Shown: positions 19,384 to 28,227 of the stretch, one piece after another
Numbering within the stretch: position 1 is the stretch's first letter
How the letters are laid out: every line of letters begins with the position of its first letter
From: Deltaproteobacteria bacterium
Lineage (GTDB): Bacteria; Desulfobacterota; Desulfuromonadia; Desulfuromonadales; Geopsychrobacteraceae
DNA: 64,000 nucleotides
Direction: 5' to 3'
NCBI GenBank assembly: GCA_024276905.1
Contig: JAJRWF010000050.1
Location: 1-64,000, forward strand
Notes under the pieces: model-generated
The model's input: the letters and a program-made list of their open reading frames with translations, nothing else
Databases searched by the model: none
What the model was told of the DNA's origin: nothing
Program-made: the position numbers and the translations under genes

Positions 19384-19939
19384 GATTTTCTCCTCTTTCC
19401 TCATCAGTCGTGCCGGCAAAAGTATCGAGCTTGTCCATCACCGCGGCATAAGTCTGATGTGATATCTCTGGCAGCATGCCCCCGAAAACCTCTGCTGCTT
19501 CCTGAAAACCTTTTTCAATCGCATCCTTCATCTGTGCCAGCTTCGCCGGATCATTTCCGAATGCGTTGATCGCAAAATCGACGATTCGTTGCGAGGTTTT
19601 ATCGACCCCGAAATAACCATCCTCACTGACCAGATCACCGGCCGCCTCAGGTGTCAGGGTACCAAGGTCAATCTCGCCTTCGCCTGTGCTGATCAGGCTG
19701 GTTACTCCCTGATCGTTCAGGGTCTTGACCACCAGTTGCCGCAACAGCTGATAGGAGGATCCGACCTCAACACCGGCCAGCTTGCCATAAGTGGTCGCGG
19801 CGGTTTCATGCTCGACCGTCACCCGGTCCTCACCGGTAAAGATCTTGTCCCGGGTTTCCTTCTCGTCCTTGCTGGGAAAATTCCGATGCTGTTCGGTGGC
19901 ACGTTGAACCGGTTTGACCGGTGATAATTTATCAACCAT
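19376..19939 (-). CDS. hypothetical protein, first gene of the flgM-flgN-flgK-flgL-csrA-fliW operon
   Basis: 188-aa ORF with GGAGGAGAGG ribosome binding site before MVDKLSP; overlaps flgM start. Confidence 0.65.
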   Translation of the reverse strand: MVDKLSPVKPVQRATEQHRNFPSKDEKETRDKIFTGEDRVTVEHETAATTYGKLAGVEVGSSYQLLRQLVVKTLNDQGVTSLISTGEGEIDLGTLTPEAAGDLVSEDGYFGVDKTSQRIVDFAINAFGNDPAKLAQMKDAIEKGFQEAAEVFGGMLPEISHQTYAAVMDKLDTFAGTTDEERGENHG

Positions 19940-20013
19940 CCTCTCCTCCATCCATGGAAGGGTCGGCCCTGGCTGCCTCGTGCAACCCCGACTGCTGCCG
20001 ACTCTTATGCCTG

Positions 20014-20041
20014 TTATCGACAGAATGAGAGGAAAGCTTTA
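20014..20041 (-). promoter_or_regulatory. candidate sigma28 (FliA) promoter
   Basis: Minus strand TAAA-N16-GTCGATAA (consensus TAAA-N15-GCCGATAA), upstream of the flgM operon. Confidence 0.65.
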
Positions 20042-20080
20042 GTTTTTTTTGCAGAAAAATGGCCTCTGCTGAGGCCGGAA
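20041..20080 (-). terminator. probable Rho-independent terminator downstream of flgJ operon
   Basis: Minus strand GGCCTCAGCAGAGGCCATTTTTCTGC. Confidence 0.6.
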
Positions 20081-20144
20081 AGAAAGGGATAGAAGAAGGA
20101 CAACCTTACCTTCGGTGGTTCCTTTTTGCGGCCCGATACAAATC

Positions 20145-20471
20145 CTATCTATCCTCGCTTGAATCGGAGCGCTCTCCCTGCATCTGTTCGATCATCATTT
20201 CGGCCAACCCGATCCCCCCCTGATCGGCAAAATTCTGCGCCGCTTCGGTATCCTGCAGATCGGTGTAAATCGCTTCGGCGGTCCCTTTTGGCAACAGGCC
20301 TCCATCGGGAACCGTCGATCGCATTTCCTTGAACAGGGTCCGGATAAAAATCGCCTCGAACTGCTGGGCAGTCTTCACTCGCGCCTCTTTATCCTGCGGC
20401 TGTTCCCCCCGGGCGGGGAAGCCAGTGCTTGACTGACTGATCAACAGCCGGGATTCCATATTCAGTTTCAT
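20145..20471 (-). CDS. flgJ: FlgJ rod-binding domain protein (no muramidase domain)
   Basis: AQQFEAIFIRTLFKEMRSTVPDGGLLPKGTAEAIYTDLQDTEAAQNFADQGGIGLAEMM. Confidence 0.85.
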   Translation of the reverse strand: MKLNMESRLLISQSSTGFPARGEQPQDKEARVKTAQQFEAIFIRTLFKEMRSTVPDGGLLPKGTAEAIYTDLQDTEAAQNFADQGGIGLAEMMIEQMQGERSDSSEDR

Positions 20472-20479
20472 CTCATCTC

Positions 20480-21628
20480 CTACAGAACAACCAGGTCCGC
20501 GTAAAGTGCTCCGGCGGCCTTGATTGCCTGGAAAATTGCGATCAGGTCGCGGGGAGTGGCGCCGATCGCATTGAGGGCACTGGCGACATCGCCGATACTT
20601 ACGCCCATCTCCATCACCACCAGATTGCCCTTGTCTTCACTGATATCGACCGAGGTCTGCGGGATGACAACTGTTTGTCCCTGGCCAAGCGGATTTGGCT
20701 GTGAAACTTCGGCCGATTCACTGATCACCAGATTGAGGTTGCCGTGAGAAACGGCGACCGTGGAGATACGAACTTTCTCACCCATAACGATGGTGCCGGT
20801 TTTTTCGTTGACCACGATGCGGGCAATGGTATCGGGAACAACCTCGAGTCGCTCCAGTTCAGCAACAAACTCGACCGTTTGACCCTGATAGGCCGGCGGC
20901 GGAACAACCCGCATCGAACCACCATCAAGAGCTGCGGCAATCTTCAATCCAAAGTGACGGTTAACCGCCGCCGTCATACGGGAAACGGTCGTAAAATCAA
21001 AATCCTTGAGCCGGTAATTGAGCTCTCTCTGGGCACTGAAATCGAAGGGGACTTCCCGCTCCACCAAGGCACCCCCGGGAATTCTCCCGGCCGTGGGGTG
21101 GTTCTTCTGAACCTTGGCTGCCTTGCCACCGAAGGCCAGTCCGCCAACCACCATCGAGCCCTGAGCGATCGCGTAGACCTGTCCGTCGGGTCCTTTGAGC
21201 GGGGTCATCAGCAGGGTGCCACCGGCGATATCCTCGGCGTCACCGATCGATGACACCGTGACATCGATGCGGCTGCCGGTCCGGGCGAAGGGCGGTAATT
21301 CTGCGGTCACAATGACTGCCGCCACATTGTCGACCTTGACCCGGGAACGATCGACGATCAGGCCCAACTGTTCGAGCATGTTGGCCAGTGACTGATTGGT
21401 AAACTGGGTGATACTGCTGTCACCGGTGCCGTTCAACCCGACCACCAGCCCGTAACCGACCAGCTGGTTGGCCCGCACCCCTTCCAGTTGCGCCAGCTCC
21501 TTGATCCGCGAGGCCTGGGTCGCAACCGGAAGCACCAGGATAAAACACAGTCCCAGCAAGACCGGAGCAAACTGCTGCAGAAGGTGAGAAAACCTCTGTC
21601 GGTATGGGTTTTTTTGAAAAAAGATCAT
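20480..21628 (-). CDS. flgI: flagellar P-ring protein FlgI
   Basis: RIKELAQLEGVRANQLVGYGLVVGLNGTGDSS. Confidence 0.97.
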   Translation of the reverse strand: MIFFQKNPYRQRFSHLLQQFAPVLLGLCFILVLPVATQASRIKELAQLEGVRANQLVGYGLVVGLNGTGDSSITQFTNQSLANMLEQLGLIVDRSRVKVDNVAAVIVTAELPPFARTGSRIDVTVSSIGDAEDIAGGTLLMTPLKGPDGQVYAIAQGSMVVGGLAFGGKAAKVQKNHPTAGRIPGGALVEREVPFDFSAQRELNYRLKDFDFTTVSRMTAAVNRHFGLKIAAALDGGSMRVVPPPAYQGQTVEFVAELERLEVVPDTIARIVVNEKTGTIVMGEKVRISTVAVSHGNLNLVISESAEVSQPNPLGQGQTVVIPQTSVDISEDKGNLVVMEMGVSIGDVASALNAIGATPRDLIAIFQAIKAAGALYADLVVL

Positions 21629-21648
21629 TTGGTATGTCCCCGGAAATT

Positions 21649-22332
21649 CTAAAATGGCCAGACCCTGTCGAGAGCTTTAACCAGCCAGCCCTGCTGTTGC
21701 TTGTCACTTACCGCCCCATTGCCGACATAAGCGATACGGGCATTAAGGATATTCTTGGAGTCGACAATATTGCTCGGAGAGATATCCGAGGAACGAACCG
21801 TACCGCTCAGGGTCACAATCTGCATTTCATTGTTGACGGTGACAGTCTTGTTGCCCTTGATACGCAGATTGCCGTTGGGTAACACCTCAATGATCTGGGT
21901 GGCCAGAGTCGCGACCAGGTCTTCTTTACGGGAGGTTTTGCCGCCGCCGGAAAAACTGTTGGACGCTGTTGCATCGAGCAATGCGGTCGGATCCATACCG
22001 AGATTGAACAGTCCTGGCAGTTTCTTCTCCAACCCGAGAAGTTTGCTGATGTCAGCAGTAATTTCGCTGTCACGCCCGGTAGATGTCTTGGCTTCCTTGC
22101 TGGCGCTGGCGCGTTCGAAAATGGCAACGGTAATCACATCGCCAAGCATACGCGCCTTGATATCGTAAAACAGACTGCCGCGATCTGCCGCCCAGAGCGA
22201 ACCCGACGTATGGTGCGCCACCGGAGGTGAAACCACTGGTGCCACCTCACGCAGGTCAGGTTTGGTCGCCGACCCGGCACAAGCACTCAGCAGCAGCCAT
22301 AGGCCAATCCCCATAAACCATCGAACTCTCAT
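21649..22332 (-). CDS. flgH: flagellar L-ring protein FlgH
   Basis: SLWAADRGSLFYDIKARMLGDVITVAIFERASASKEA; GNLRIKGNKTVTVNNEMQIVTLSGTVR. Confidence 0.95.
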   Translation of the reverse strand: MRVRWFMGIGLWLLLSACAGSATKPDLREVAPVVSPPVAHHTSGSLWAADRGSLFYDIKARMLGDVITVAIFERASASKEAKTSTGRDSEITADISKLLGLEKKLPGLFNLGMDPTALLDATASNSFSGGGKTSRKEDLVATLATQIIEVLPNGNLRIKGNKTVTVNNEMQIVTLSGTVRSSDISPSNIVDSKNILNARIAYVGNGAVSDKQQQGWLVKALDRVWPF

Positions 22333-22333
22333 G

Positions 22334-23284
22334 TCAGAACTCCAGAACCACCTGGCCGGGCGCAACCACCCGGGCCAGGATCTCTTTACGTGATTGACTG
22401 TTACGCACCCGAATCATCTCGCCGGCACGTCCATTCTGCTGCGATTTCCCCCGTGCAGTCAGGGTCAGGGCGCCGCGCCGGACCTGAATGCTGACCAGCT
22501 CGCCCCGTTTGATCATCGGTGGAAATTCCACCTGCAGACGCTGCAGGGGTTCTCCCAGCCGGACCGATCGCTTAAGCCGTTTTCCGTACAATTCTGCGGC
22601 ATTGAAGAGCGGGTTTCGCAACCCCGAAATATCGCGCGACTGTAAATCAAGCTGTGCCGGACCCAGCTCGGTCCCGCGCCGCAAATCACCTGTGGCGACC
22701 ACGACCTCGGCCAGAGCTTCCAGCTCAACCCGCAGTGACAGGTTACTCACCACCCGGTCATCAACCCGGGTCACCAGGGTCAGCCGTCGGCTGCCGATCA
22801 CCCGCGGGTTAGCCGGGATCAGCTGAAAGCTGAGACGCCCTGCGGGAACCTCGAACGGCTCTGGCAATACCAGCGAGCGAAAGCGAAGTTTCACGTGGGG
22901 AATCCGTGCCGATTGTTCAACCAGAAAACGGTTCAACAGGGGGTCGAGTTGCGCCGCTCCGACCTGCACTCCTTCCCGCCGGATCAGAACCTGTTTTGCG
23001 CCCCGCCAGGCAATTTCACTCACGCCCAGTTTGCGTTGCAGCAGACGTTCGATATCGGCCCGTTTGAGTTTTTTACTCTCGCCGAGAGCCGGTGTTACCA
23101 ACAGCGGCAACTGACCGACGGATTGCACCAGTGCGTCGGCCGAGACAAACTCCACCAGATCGTGCAACAGGACCTGCTTCCCGGATACCTGGGCCTGATT
23201 GCGCAGACGCATTTCCAGGGCCAGCCCCACAGAGGGCACCAACAACAGAATTATGAATGACGACAGCAAACGCATCGGAGTCAC
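22334..23284 (-). CDS. flgA: flagellar P-ring chaperone FlgA
   Basis: SAF-like C-terminus DLRRGTELGPAQLD...GEPLQRLQVEFPPMIKRGELVSIQVRRGALTLTARGKSQQNGRAGEMIRVRNSQSRKEILARVV. Confidence 0.9.
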   Translation of the reverse strand: MTPMRLLSSFIILLLVPSVGLALEMRLRNQAQVSGKQVLLHDLVEFVSADALVQSVGQLPLLVTPALGESKKLKRADIERLLQRKLGVSEIAWRGAKQVLIRREGVQVGAAQLDPLLNRFLVEQSARIPHVKLRFRSLVLPEPFEVPAGRLSFQLIPANPRVIGSRRLTLVTRVDDRVVSNLSLRVELEALAEVVVATGDLRRGTELGPAQLDLQSRDISGLRNPLFNAAELYGKRLKRSVRLGEPLQRLQVEFPPMIKRGELVSIQVRRGALTLTARGKSQQNGRAGEMIRVRNSQSRKEILARVVAPGQVVLEF

Positions 23285-23288
23285 ATCC

Positions 23289-24074
23289 TTAACGGACCAG
23301 CTGGTTGGTCATCTGCAGCATCTCATCAGCGGTCTTGATCGCCTTGGAATTGACCTCGTAAGCCCGCTGACTGGCAATCATATTGACCATCTCCTCCATG
23401 ACATTCACATTGGAACCCTCAAGAAATCCCTGGGTCAGGGTGCCAAAACCGACGTCGCCGGGAATTCCGGTCACCGGGGTTCCGGTCGTCTGGGTTTCAG
23501 CGTACAGATTGCGTCCCAGACTCTTGAGCCCGGCCGGATTACTGAAACGAACCAGTTCGATCGAACTGATCTTGGTCGGCAGATTCTCGTTATCGAGCAG
23601 CACTTCAACACTGCCGGTCGTACCAATCGAGACACTGCGGGCGTTCTCTGGAATAATCACCTCCGGGAAGATCGGCAGCCCGTCCGAGGTCACCAAGCGA
23701 CCGGTGCTGTCCTTCTTCAGCGCTCCGGCCCGGGTGTAGGCGTCCGTTCCGTCGGTCAGGGTCACCTGAAAAAAACCTTCTCCTTCGATGGCAACATCCA
23801 GTTCGTTCTCGGTCTGTCGAAAATCACCGCTGGTAAAAACCTTTTGTACCGCCGCTACCCGCGATCCGAGCCCGACCTGAACCCCGGTCGGCACTTCAGT
23901 CCCTTCAGCCGTCGTTCCGACCATCTGACTGGTCTGATAAAGAATATCCTGAAAGTCGGCCCGGCTTTTTTTGAAGCCGGTACTGTTGACGTTGGCCAGG
24001 TTGTTGGCAATGACGTCCAGGTTAAGCTGCTGGGTTTCCATTCCGGTTGCTGCGGTCCAGAGTGCCCTGATCAT
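23289..24074 (-). CDS. flgG: flagellar distal rod protein FlgG
   Basis: MIRALWTAATGMETQQLNLDVIANNLANVNSTGFKKSRADFQDILYQ. Confidence 0.97.
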   Translation of the reverse strand: MIRALWTAATGMETQQLNLDVIANNLANVNSTGFKKSRADFQDILYQTSQMVGTTAEGTEVPTGVQVGLGSRVAAVQKVFTSGDFRQTENELDVAIEGEGFFQVTLTDGTDAYTRAGALKKDSTGRLVTSDGLPIFPEVIIPENARSVSIGTTGSVEVLLDNENLPTKISSIELVRFSNPAGLKSLGRNLYAETQTTGTPVTGIPGDVGFGTLTQGFLEGSNVNVMEEMVNMIASQRAYEVNSKAIKTADEMLQMTNQLVR

Positions 24075-24112
24075 TTTGTATCTCCTTGATAGCGGGTTCA
24101 GTCACCCGCCGG

Positions 24113-24841
24113 CTATTGAACGTTTCCCAGTTCTGCCAGCTTGCGATCCATTTCGGCATAGGCGGTCAGCGCTTTCTGCGCCGCCTCAAAAGTCCGCAGG
24201 GTGGAAACCATACGTCCCATCTCCTGCATGACATTGACGTTTGATCCTTCCAGGTAGCCCTGTAAAATCTCCGGCTGCGTGCGTGGTGTCACCTGAGCAT
24301 CCGGTGGGGCGATAAAAACCCCGTCATTTCCGCGCTTGAGCCCGCTGGTATCCTCAAAGACGTACAGCGGGATCGAGCCCACCAGTTGATCGGCGGAAAT
24401 GATACTGCCACCCTGGGTGATACTGACATCCTCCGCCGGCAAAATAACCGGGCTATCACCGTTGCCGAGCAACTTGGCGCCACCGGGTGTCAGCATTTCA
24501 CCCTCGGCATTGCGCCGGAAACTGCCACGGCGGGCATATACGATCTCACCATCTTCCTGCTCAACACGAAAAAAACCGTCCCCATTGATCGCCAGATGCA
24601 TCGGATCGCCGGTTTTTTCGATACGCCCCGGTGTGAAATCAATCATCTCATTGCTCACAAGGACATAATTGGTTGCCATATTTCCACGGGTCGCCTTGGC
24701 CTCATCGAGTTGAGCCTCGAAAACAGCGATCCCTTTCTTGTAGGCAGAAGTGTTGGCATTCGCGAGATTGCTGTTGATATTGTCGAGCATTCGCATTCTC
24801 GAAATGGCCCCGGTCAAGGCACCGTATTTACCTGATCCCAT
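24113..24841 (-). CDS. flgF: flagellar proximal rod protein FlgF
   Basis: GSGKYGALTGAISRMRMLDNINSNLANANTSAYKKG...; adjacent to flgG. Confidence 0.85.
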   Translation of the reverse strand: MGSGKYGALTGAISRMRMLDNINSNLANANTSAYKKGIAVFEAQLDEAKATRGNMATNYVLVSNEMIDFTPGRIEKTGDPMHLAINGDGFFRVEQEDGEIVYARRGSFRRNAEGEMLTPGGAKLLGNGDSPVILPAEDVSITQGGSIISADQLVGSIPLYVFEDTSGLKRGNDGVFIAPPDAQVTPRTQPEILQGYLEGSNVNVMQEMGRMVSTLRTFEAAQKALTAYAEMDRKLAELGNVQ

Positions 24842-24872
24842 GGTCTGTCTCCGTTGTTGTCGACTATTTGAC

Positions 24873-24900
24873 TTATCGACCAGCCGGTGTTTTTTATTTA
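24873..24900 (-). promoter_or_regulatory. candidate sigma28 (FliA) promoter upstream of flgF
   Basis: Minus strand TAAA-N16-GTCGATAA, same -10 and same spacing as the 20014-20041 site. Confidence 0.55.
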
Positions 24901-25263
24901 ATTCGAAACCCTCTTAAGCTGAGCCAGGCGCACGATCTGCACCGCCTCATCCTCACCGATATGCAGGGCGGTTGCGATTTGCGCAGCACTCATCCCCTGA
25001 CGGGCCATAGCACTGATGTAGCGATAGCGATCCGGCATCTCCTGAGGCTGGTGCGGTCGGGGTATTTTGTGGCAACGCTCAGCCTGGGCCAGATTCTGCG
25101 AGAAACGTTCGGGAGGATCAGGCTCACGCTGCAATTGCTCTTCAAGCCGACCAACCTGCAACCTCAACCTGCGGCAGCAGCGGCGCTGTAAAACCAGCGC
25201 AAAGAGCCCCGAAAAAACCGCTGCCGTCGCAAAAACAATAACCAATAGCTGTTCACTCATCAT
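24898..25263 (-). CDS. DUF2802-like membrane/HTH-containing hypothetical protein
   Basis: N-terminal TM, then HTH-like YISAMARQGMSAAQIATALHIGEDEAVQIVRLAQL; located between fliA and flgF. Confidence 0.6.
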   Translation of the reverse strand: MMSEQLLVIVFATAAVFSGLFALVLQRRCCRRLRLQVGRLEEQLQREPDPPERFSQNLAQAERCHKIPRPHQPQEMPDRYRYISAMARQGMSAAQIATALHIGEDEAVQIVRLAQLKRVSN

Positions 25264-25304
25264 TCACTCCTCACCCCTGACTCCTCACGCTTCACGCTTC
25301 ACGC

Positions 25305-26057
25305 TCACTTCCTTGCCCGATCACGTAAGCTGCGCGACATCTTGACTTTCATCTTCAGCAGGGCCTGACTGTGAAGTTGTGAAATACGCCCCTCTGAAAG
25401 CTCCAGCACCTCGGCAATTTCCTTTTGCGAGAGTTCCTCGTAGTAGTAGAGCGACAGCACCAGCTGCTCCTTTTCGGAGAGTGTGCCGATATAACCGGCC
25501 AGCTCCTGTGTCAATTCCAGGGCTTCAAGACGCTCCTGAACCGACTCCTGCTCGGTATCTTCGAGATTGTCAAGAAAGGTCCGCCCCCCTTCGCTGTCAT
25601 CCAGGGTTTCATGCAGACTGACGCAACCAAGGTGACTGACCTGCATCAGCATTTCGTGGTAATCCGCAAGCGAGAGTTCAAGTTCAGTGGCAATTTCATG
25701 CTCTTCGGGTTGGCGATGAAGCTTTTTCTCAAGCCGATCGATTGCCTTCGACATCCGCGATTGCTTCTCACGCATTGAGCGCGAAAACCAGTCCAGACGT
25801 CGGACTTCATCATAGATTGCCCCTCGAATCCGGCGCTCGGCAAAGGTCTTGAACAACACCCCGCGCTTCGGGTCGAAGCGACTGGCGGCATCGATCAGAC
25901 CGACCATTGCCGCACTGCGCAGATCGTCACGGCTGACAAACGCCGGAACCTGCGTCTTCATACGTTCAACCAGAAAATTAACCAGCGGCATGTTCACCTC
26001 GACCATCCGCTCGCGATCAGCGGCGCCAGGTGGTCCGTAGCGATCGACTGTTGTCAT
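25305..26057 (-). CDS. fliA: RNA polymerase sigma28 factor FliA
   Basis: FDPKRGVLFKTFAERRIRGAIYDEVRRLDWFSRSMR; LSEKEQLVLSLYYYEELSQKEIAEVLELSEGRISQLHSQAL. Confidence 0.97.
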   Translation of the reverse strand: MTTVDRYGPPGAADRERMVEVNMPLVNFLVERMKTQVPAFVSRDDLRSAAMVGLIDAASRFDPKRGVLFKTFAERRIRGAIYDEVRRLDWFSRSMREKQSRMSKAIDRLEKKLHRQPEEHEIATELELSLADYHEMLMQVSHLGCVSLHETLDDSEGGRTFLDNLEDTEQESVQERLEALELTQELAGYIGTLSEKEQLVLSLYYYEELSQKEIAEVLELSEGRISQLHSQALLKMKVKMSRSLRDRARK

Positions 26058-26950
26058 CCATACTGCTCCGTTTCAACACCGAGAAACCGCTTGAAGAAAA
26101 ACTGCAGGGTTCCCTTCGGCCTGTCGTGGATCGGGGTTTCAATCAGGCTGTCAGCCAGGGCGACAAAAGCTTTTGAAACCTTGTGCTCGGGGTAGAGGTC
26201 CTGAATAATCTGCTGGGCTCGCACCGCTTCGTGCATCTTGCGATCAAAGGGAACCGCCCCGAGATAATCGATACTGATGTCGAGATAGCGCCCTGAAACC
26301 ATCGTCAGTTTTTCGAAGACGTCGAGCCCTTCGTTGTTGTTGCGCACCGAATTGACGCAGAGCAGAAAATTTTTCTGGTGATACTGGCTGGAAAGCAGCT
26401 TCATCAGGGCGTAGGCATCGGTGATCGCGGTCGGTTCAGGGGTCGTGACGACCAGAATGTCCTGGGCCGCGACATTGAAATAGGTCACGTTGTCCGAGAT
26501 ACCGGCCTCGGTATCGATCATCACCAGGTCAAAATCTTCCTGCAGATTATCAATCGCCTCGATAAAGCGCATTTTGAGCTGAGCATCGAGACGCGTGTAC
26601 TGTTGAACGCCTGAGCCTGCGGGCAGAATTTTCAGTCCGTGAGGGCCTTCAACCATAATCTCTTCCAGGCTGCGTTCGCCCTTGAAAAAATGATTCAGAT
26701 TGTAGCCGGGCGCCAAACCGAGAATGACGTCAATATTGGCCAGCCCGAGATCGGCATCAATCACCAGAACTTTTTTGCCCTGACGTGCCAGGGCGATTGC
26801 CACGTTGGCGACGACTGCCGTCTTGCCAACCCCGCCTTTGCCACTGGTTACCGCTACGACCCGCGTCGTCCGAACCTGAGCCTCCGGCAGAGAGTCTCCA
26901 TTTTGCTGTTGGCGCAAGGTTGCGGCCTGATCGATTGCTGCAGGGTTCAT
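26054..26950 (-). CDS. flhG: MinD-like ATPase FlhG/FleN
   Basis: VVAVTSGKGGVGKTAVVANVAIALARQGKKVLVIDADLGLANIDVILGL. Confidence 0.95.
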   Translation of the reverse strand: MNPAAIDQAATLRQQQNGDSLPEAQVRTTRVVAVTSGKGGVGKTAVVANVAIALARQGKKVLVIDADLGLANIDVILGLAPGYNLNHFFKGERSLEEIMVEGPHGLKILPAGSGVQQYTRLDAQLKMRFIEAIDNLQEDFDLVMIDTEAGISDNVTYFNVAAQDILVVTTPEPTAITDAYALMKLLSSQYHQKNFLLCVNSVRNNNEGLDVFEKLTMVSGRYLDISIDYLGAVPFDRKMHEAVRAQQIIQDLYPEHKVSKAFVALADSLIETPIHDRPKGTLQFFFKRFLGVETEQYG

Positions 26951-28227
26951 ACGACATCCTTCTGTGCTTGAGGTTCGCTCCCCATCACCCAGTCAGCGAC
27001 CAGCCGGGGTTCCGCCAGCAGCAGATCTTCGGGGACCTGCTGTCCGTTGGTCAGACAGGCCAGCGGCAGGGCAGTGCGTGTCGGCAGATTGAGCAGAACG
27101 CCCCAGGTCTCACACTCATCGAGTTTAGTGAAAATGAGGCTGGAAATCGGCACGCGCGAAAAATTTTCTACCACCTGCTGCAACTGTTTTTCATGACTGT
27201 GGGCCGACAGTACCAGCCAGTTTTCAACCGTTGACTCCGGTCCGAGAAAATCGGCCAGTTCCTCGATTCGACTGCGATCACGCGGGCTACGTCCGGCGGT
27301 ATCAATCAGAATCAGATCTTTGTCGCGATGCTGTTCAAGAACCTGCGGCAGCTGGTCGGGACGAAAAATCACCTCAACCGGCAGATTCATGATCTCACCG
27401 TAAACCTTGAGCTGCTCGACCGCCGCGATGCGGAACGTATCGATGGTCACCAGAGCGACCCGGGAACCGGCGGCAATTGCGGCGGCAGCCAGCTTGGCGA
27501 TGGTGGTGGTTTTACCGACCCCGGTCGGGCCGATCAGGGCAATCCGTCGCTGCCCCTGCTGCGTCTCTTCCCAGGCCGGGGGACTGACCTGCACCAGATC
27601 AGCGATGGTGTCGCGCAAAAACTCGCGTTGCCGCTGTGGATCTCGCCGCTGCTCGGCACTCATCCGGCTTTCGGCAAAGCGGGCAATGGTTTCGGCAGCT
27701 TCATCATCGACCCCACTGGCACAAAGCATGGCTGCCACCGGTGACTGAGCCGTTCGCGGTGGATCTTCGATAACGGCTGCGGTCAGCGGCTGGAAGGCTT
27801 TGGCGCGGGTTTCGGTCAGCTTCTGCACCATCGACTTAAGCTCTTCAAGATCACGCTGCAGACCACCGACATTCTGTTCGGCAACCGTCTGACGCAGTTG
27901 ACTCAGTTCCATCTCAAGCGGATCAATTACCGGTTGGGAACCACGTTGCATCTGGCTGGAAACTTGAGATTCCGCAGCCCGATAAGCCGCGACAGCCGCT
28001 TTTCGGGCGACCGGCTTCTTCTCAGTCTGGGCAGGCTCCTCCTCCGGGTTGACCATCGCCGGTGATTCGATCGCCGCAGTCACTTCAATCATCGGCTTGG
28101 CCAGAAGGCCCAATCCTTTTTTGCGCAGGGTGCGCGTTGACAGAATCAGTGCCTCCGGACCCAGAGTCTGCTTCACCTTCTGCAGGGCCGTCGCCATATC
28201 CTCAGCGGTAAAGGTTCTAACTAGCAT
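26947..28227 (-). CDS. flhF: SRP-like GTPase FlhF
   Basis: IALIGPTGVGKTTTIAKLAAAAIAAGSRVALVTIDTFRIAAVEQLKVYGEI. Confidence 0.97.
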   Translation of the reverse strand: MLVRTFTAEDMATALQKVKQTLGPEALILSTRTLRKKGLGLLAKPMIEVTAAIESPAMVNPEEEPAQTEKKPVARKAAVAAYRAAESQVSSQMQRGSQPVIDPLEMELSQLRQTVAEQNVGGLQRDLEELKSMVQKLTETRAKAFQPLTAAVIEDPPRTAQSPVAAMLCASGVDDEAAETIARFAESRMSAEQRRDPQRQREFLRDTIADLVQVSPPAWEETQQGQRRIALIGPTGVGKTTTIAKLAAAAIAAGSRVALVTIDTFRIAAVEQLKVYGEIMNLPVEVIFRPDQLPQVLEQHRDKDLILIDTAGRSPRDRSRIEELADFLGPESTVENWLVLSAHSHEKQLQQVVENFSRVPISSLIFTKLDECETWGVLLNLPTRTALPLACLTNGQQVPEDLLLAEPRLVADWVMGSEPQAQKDVV

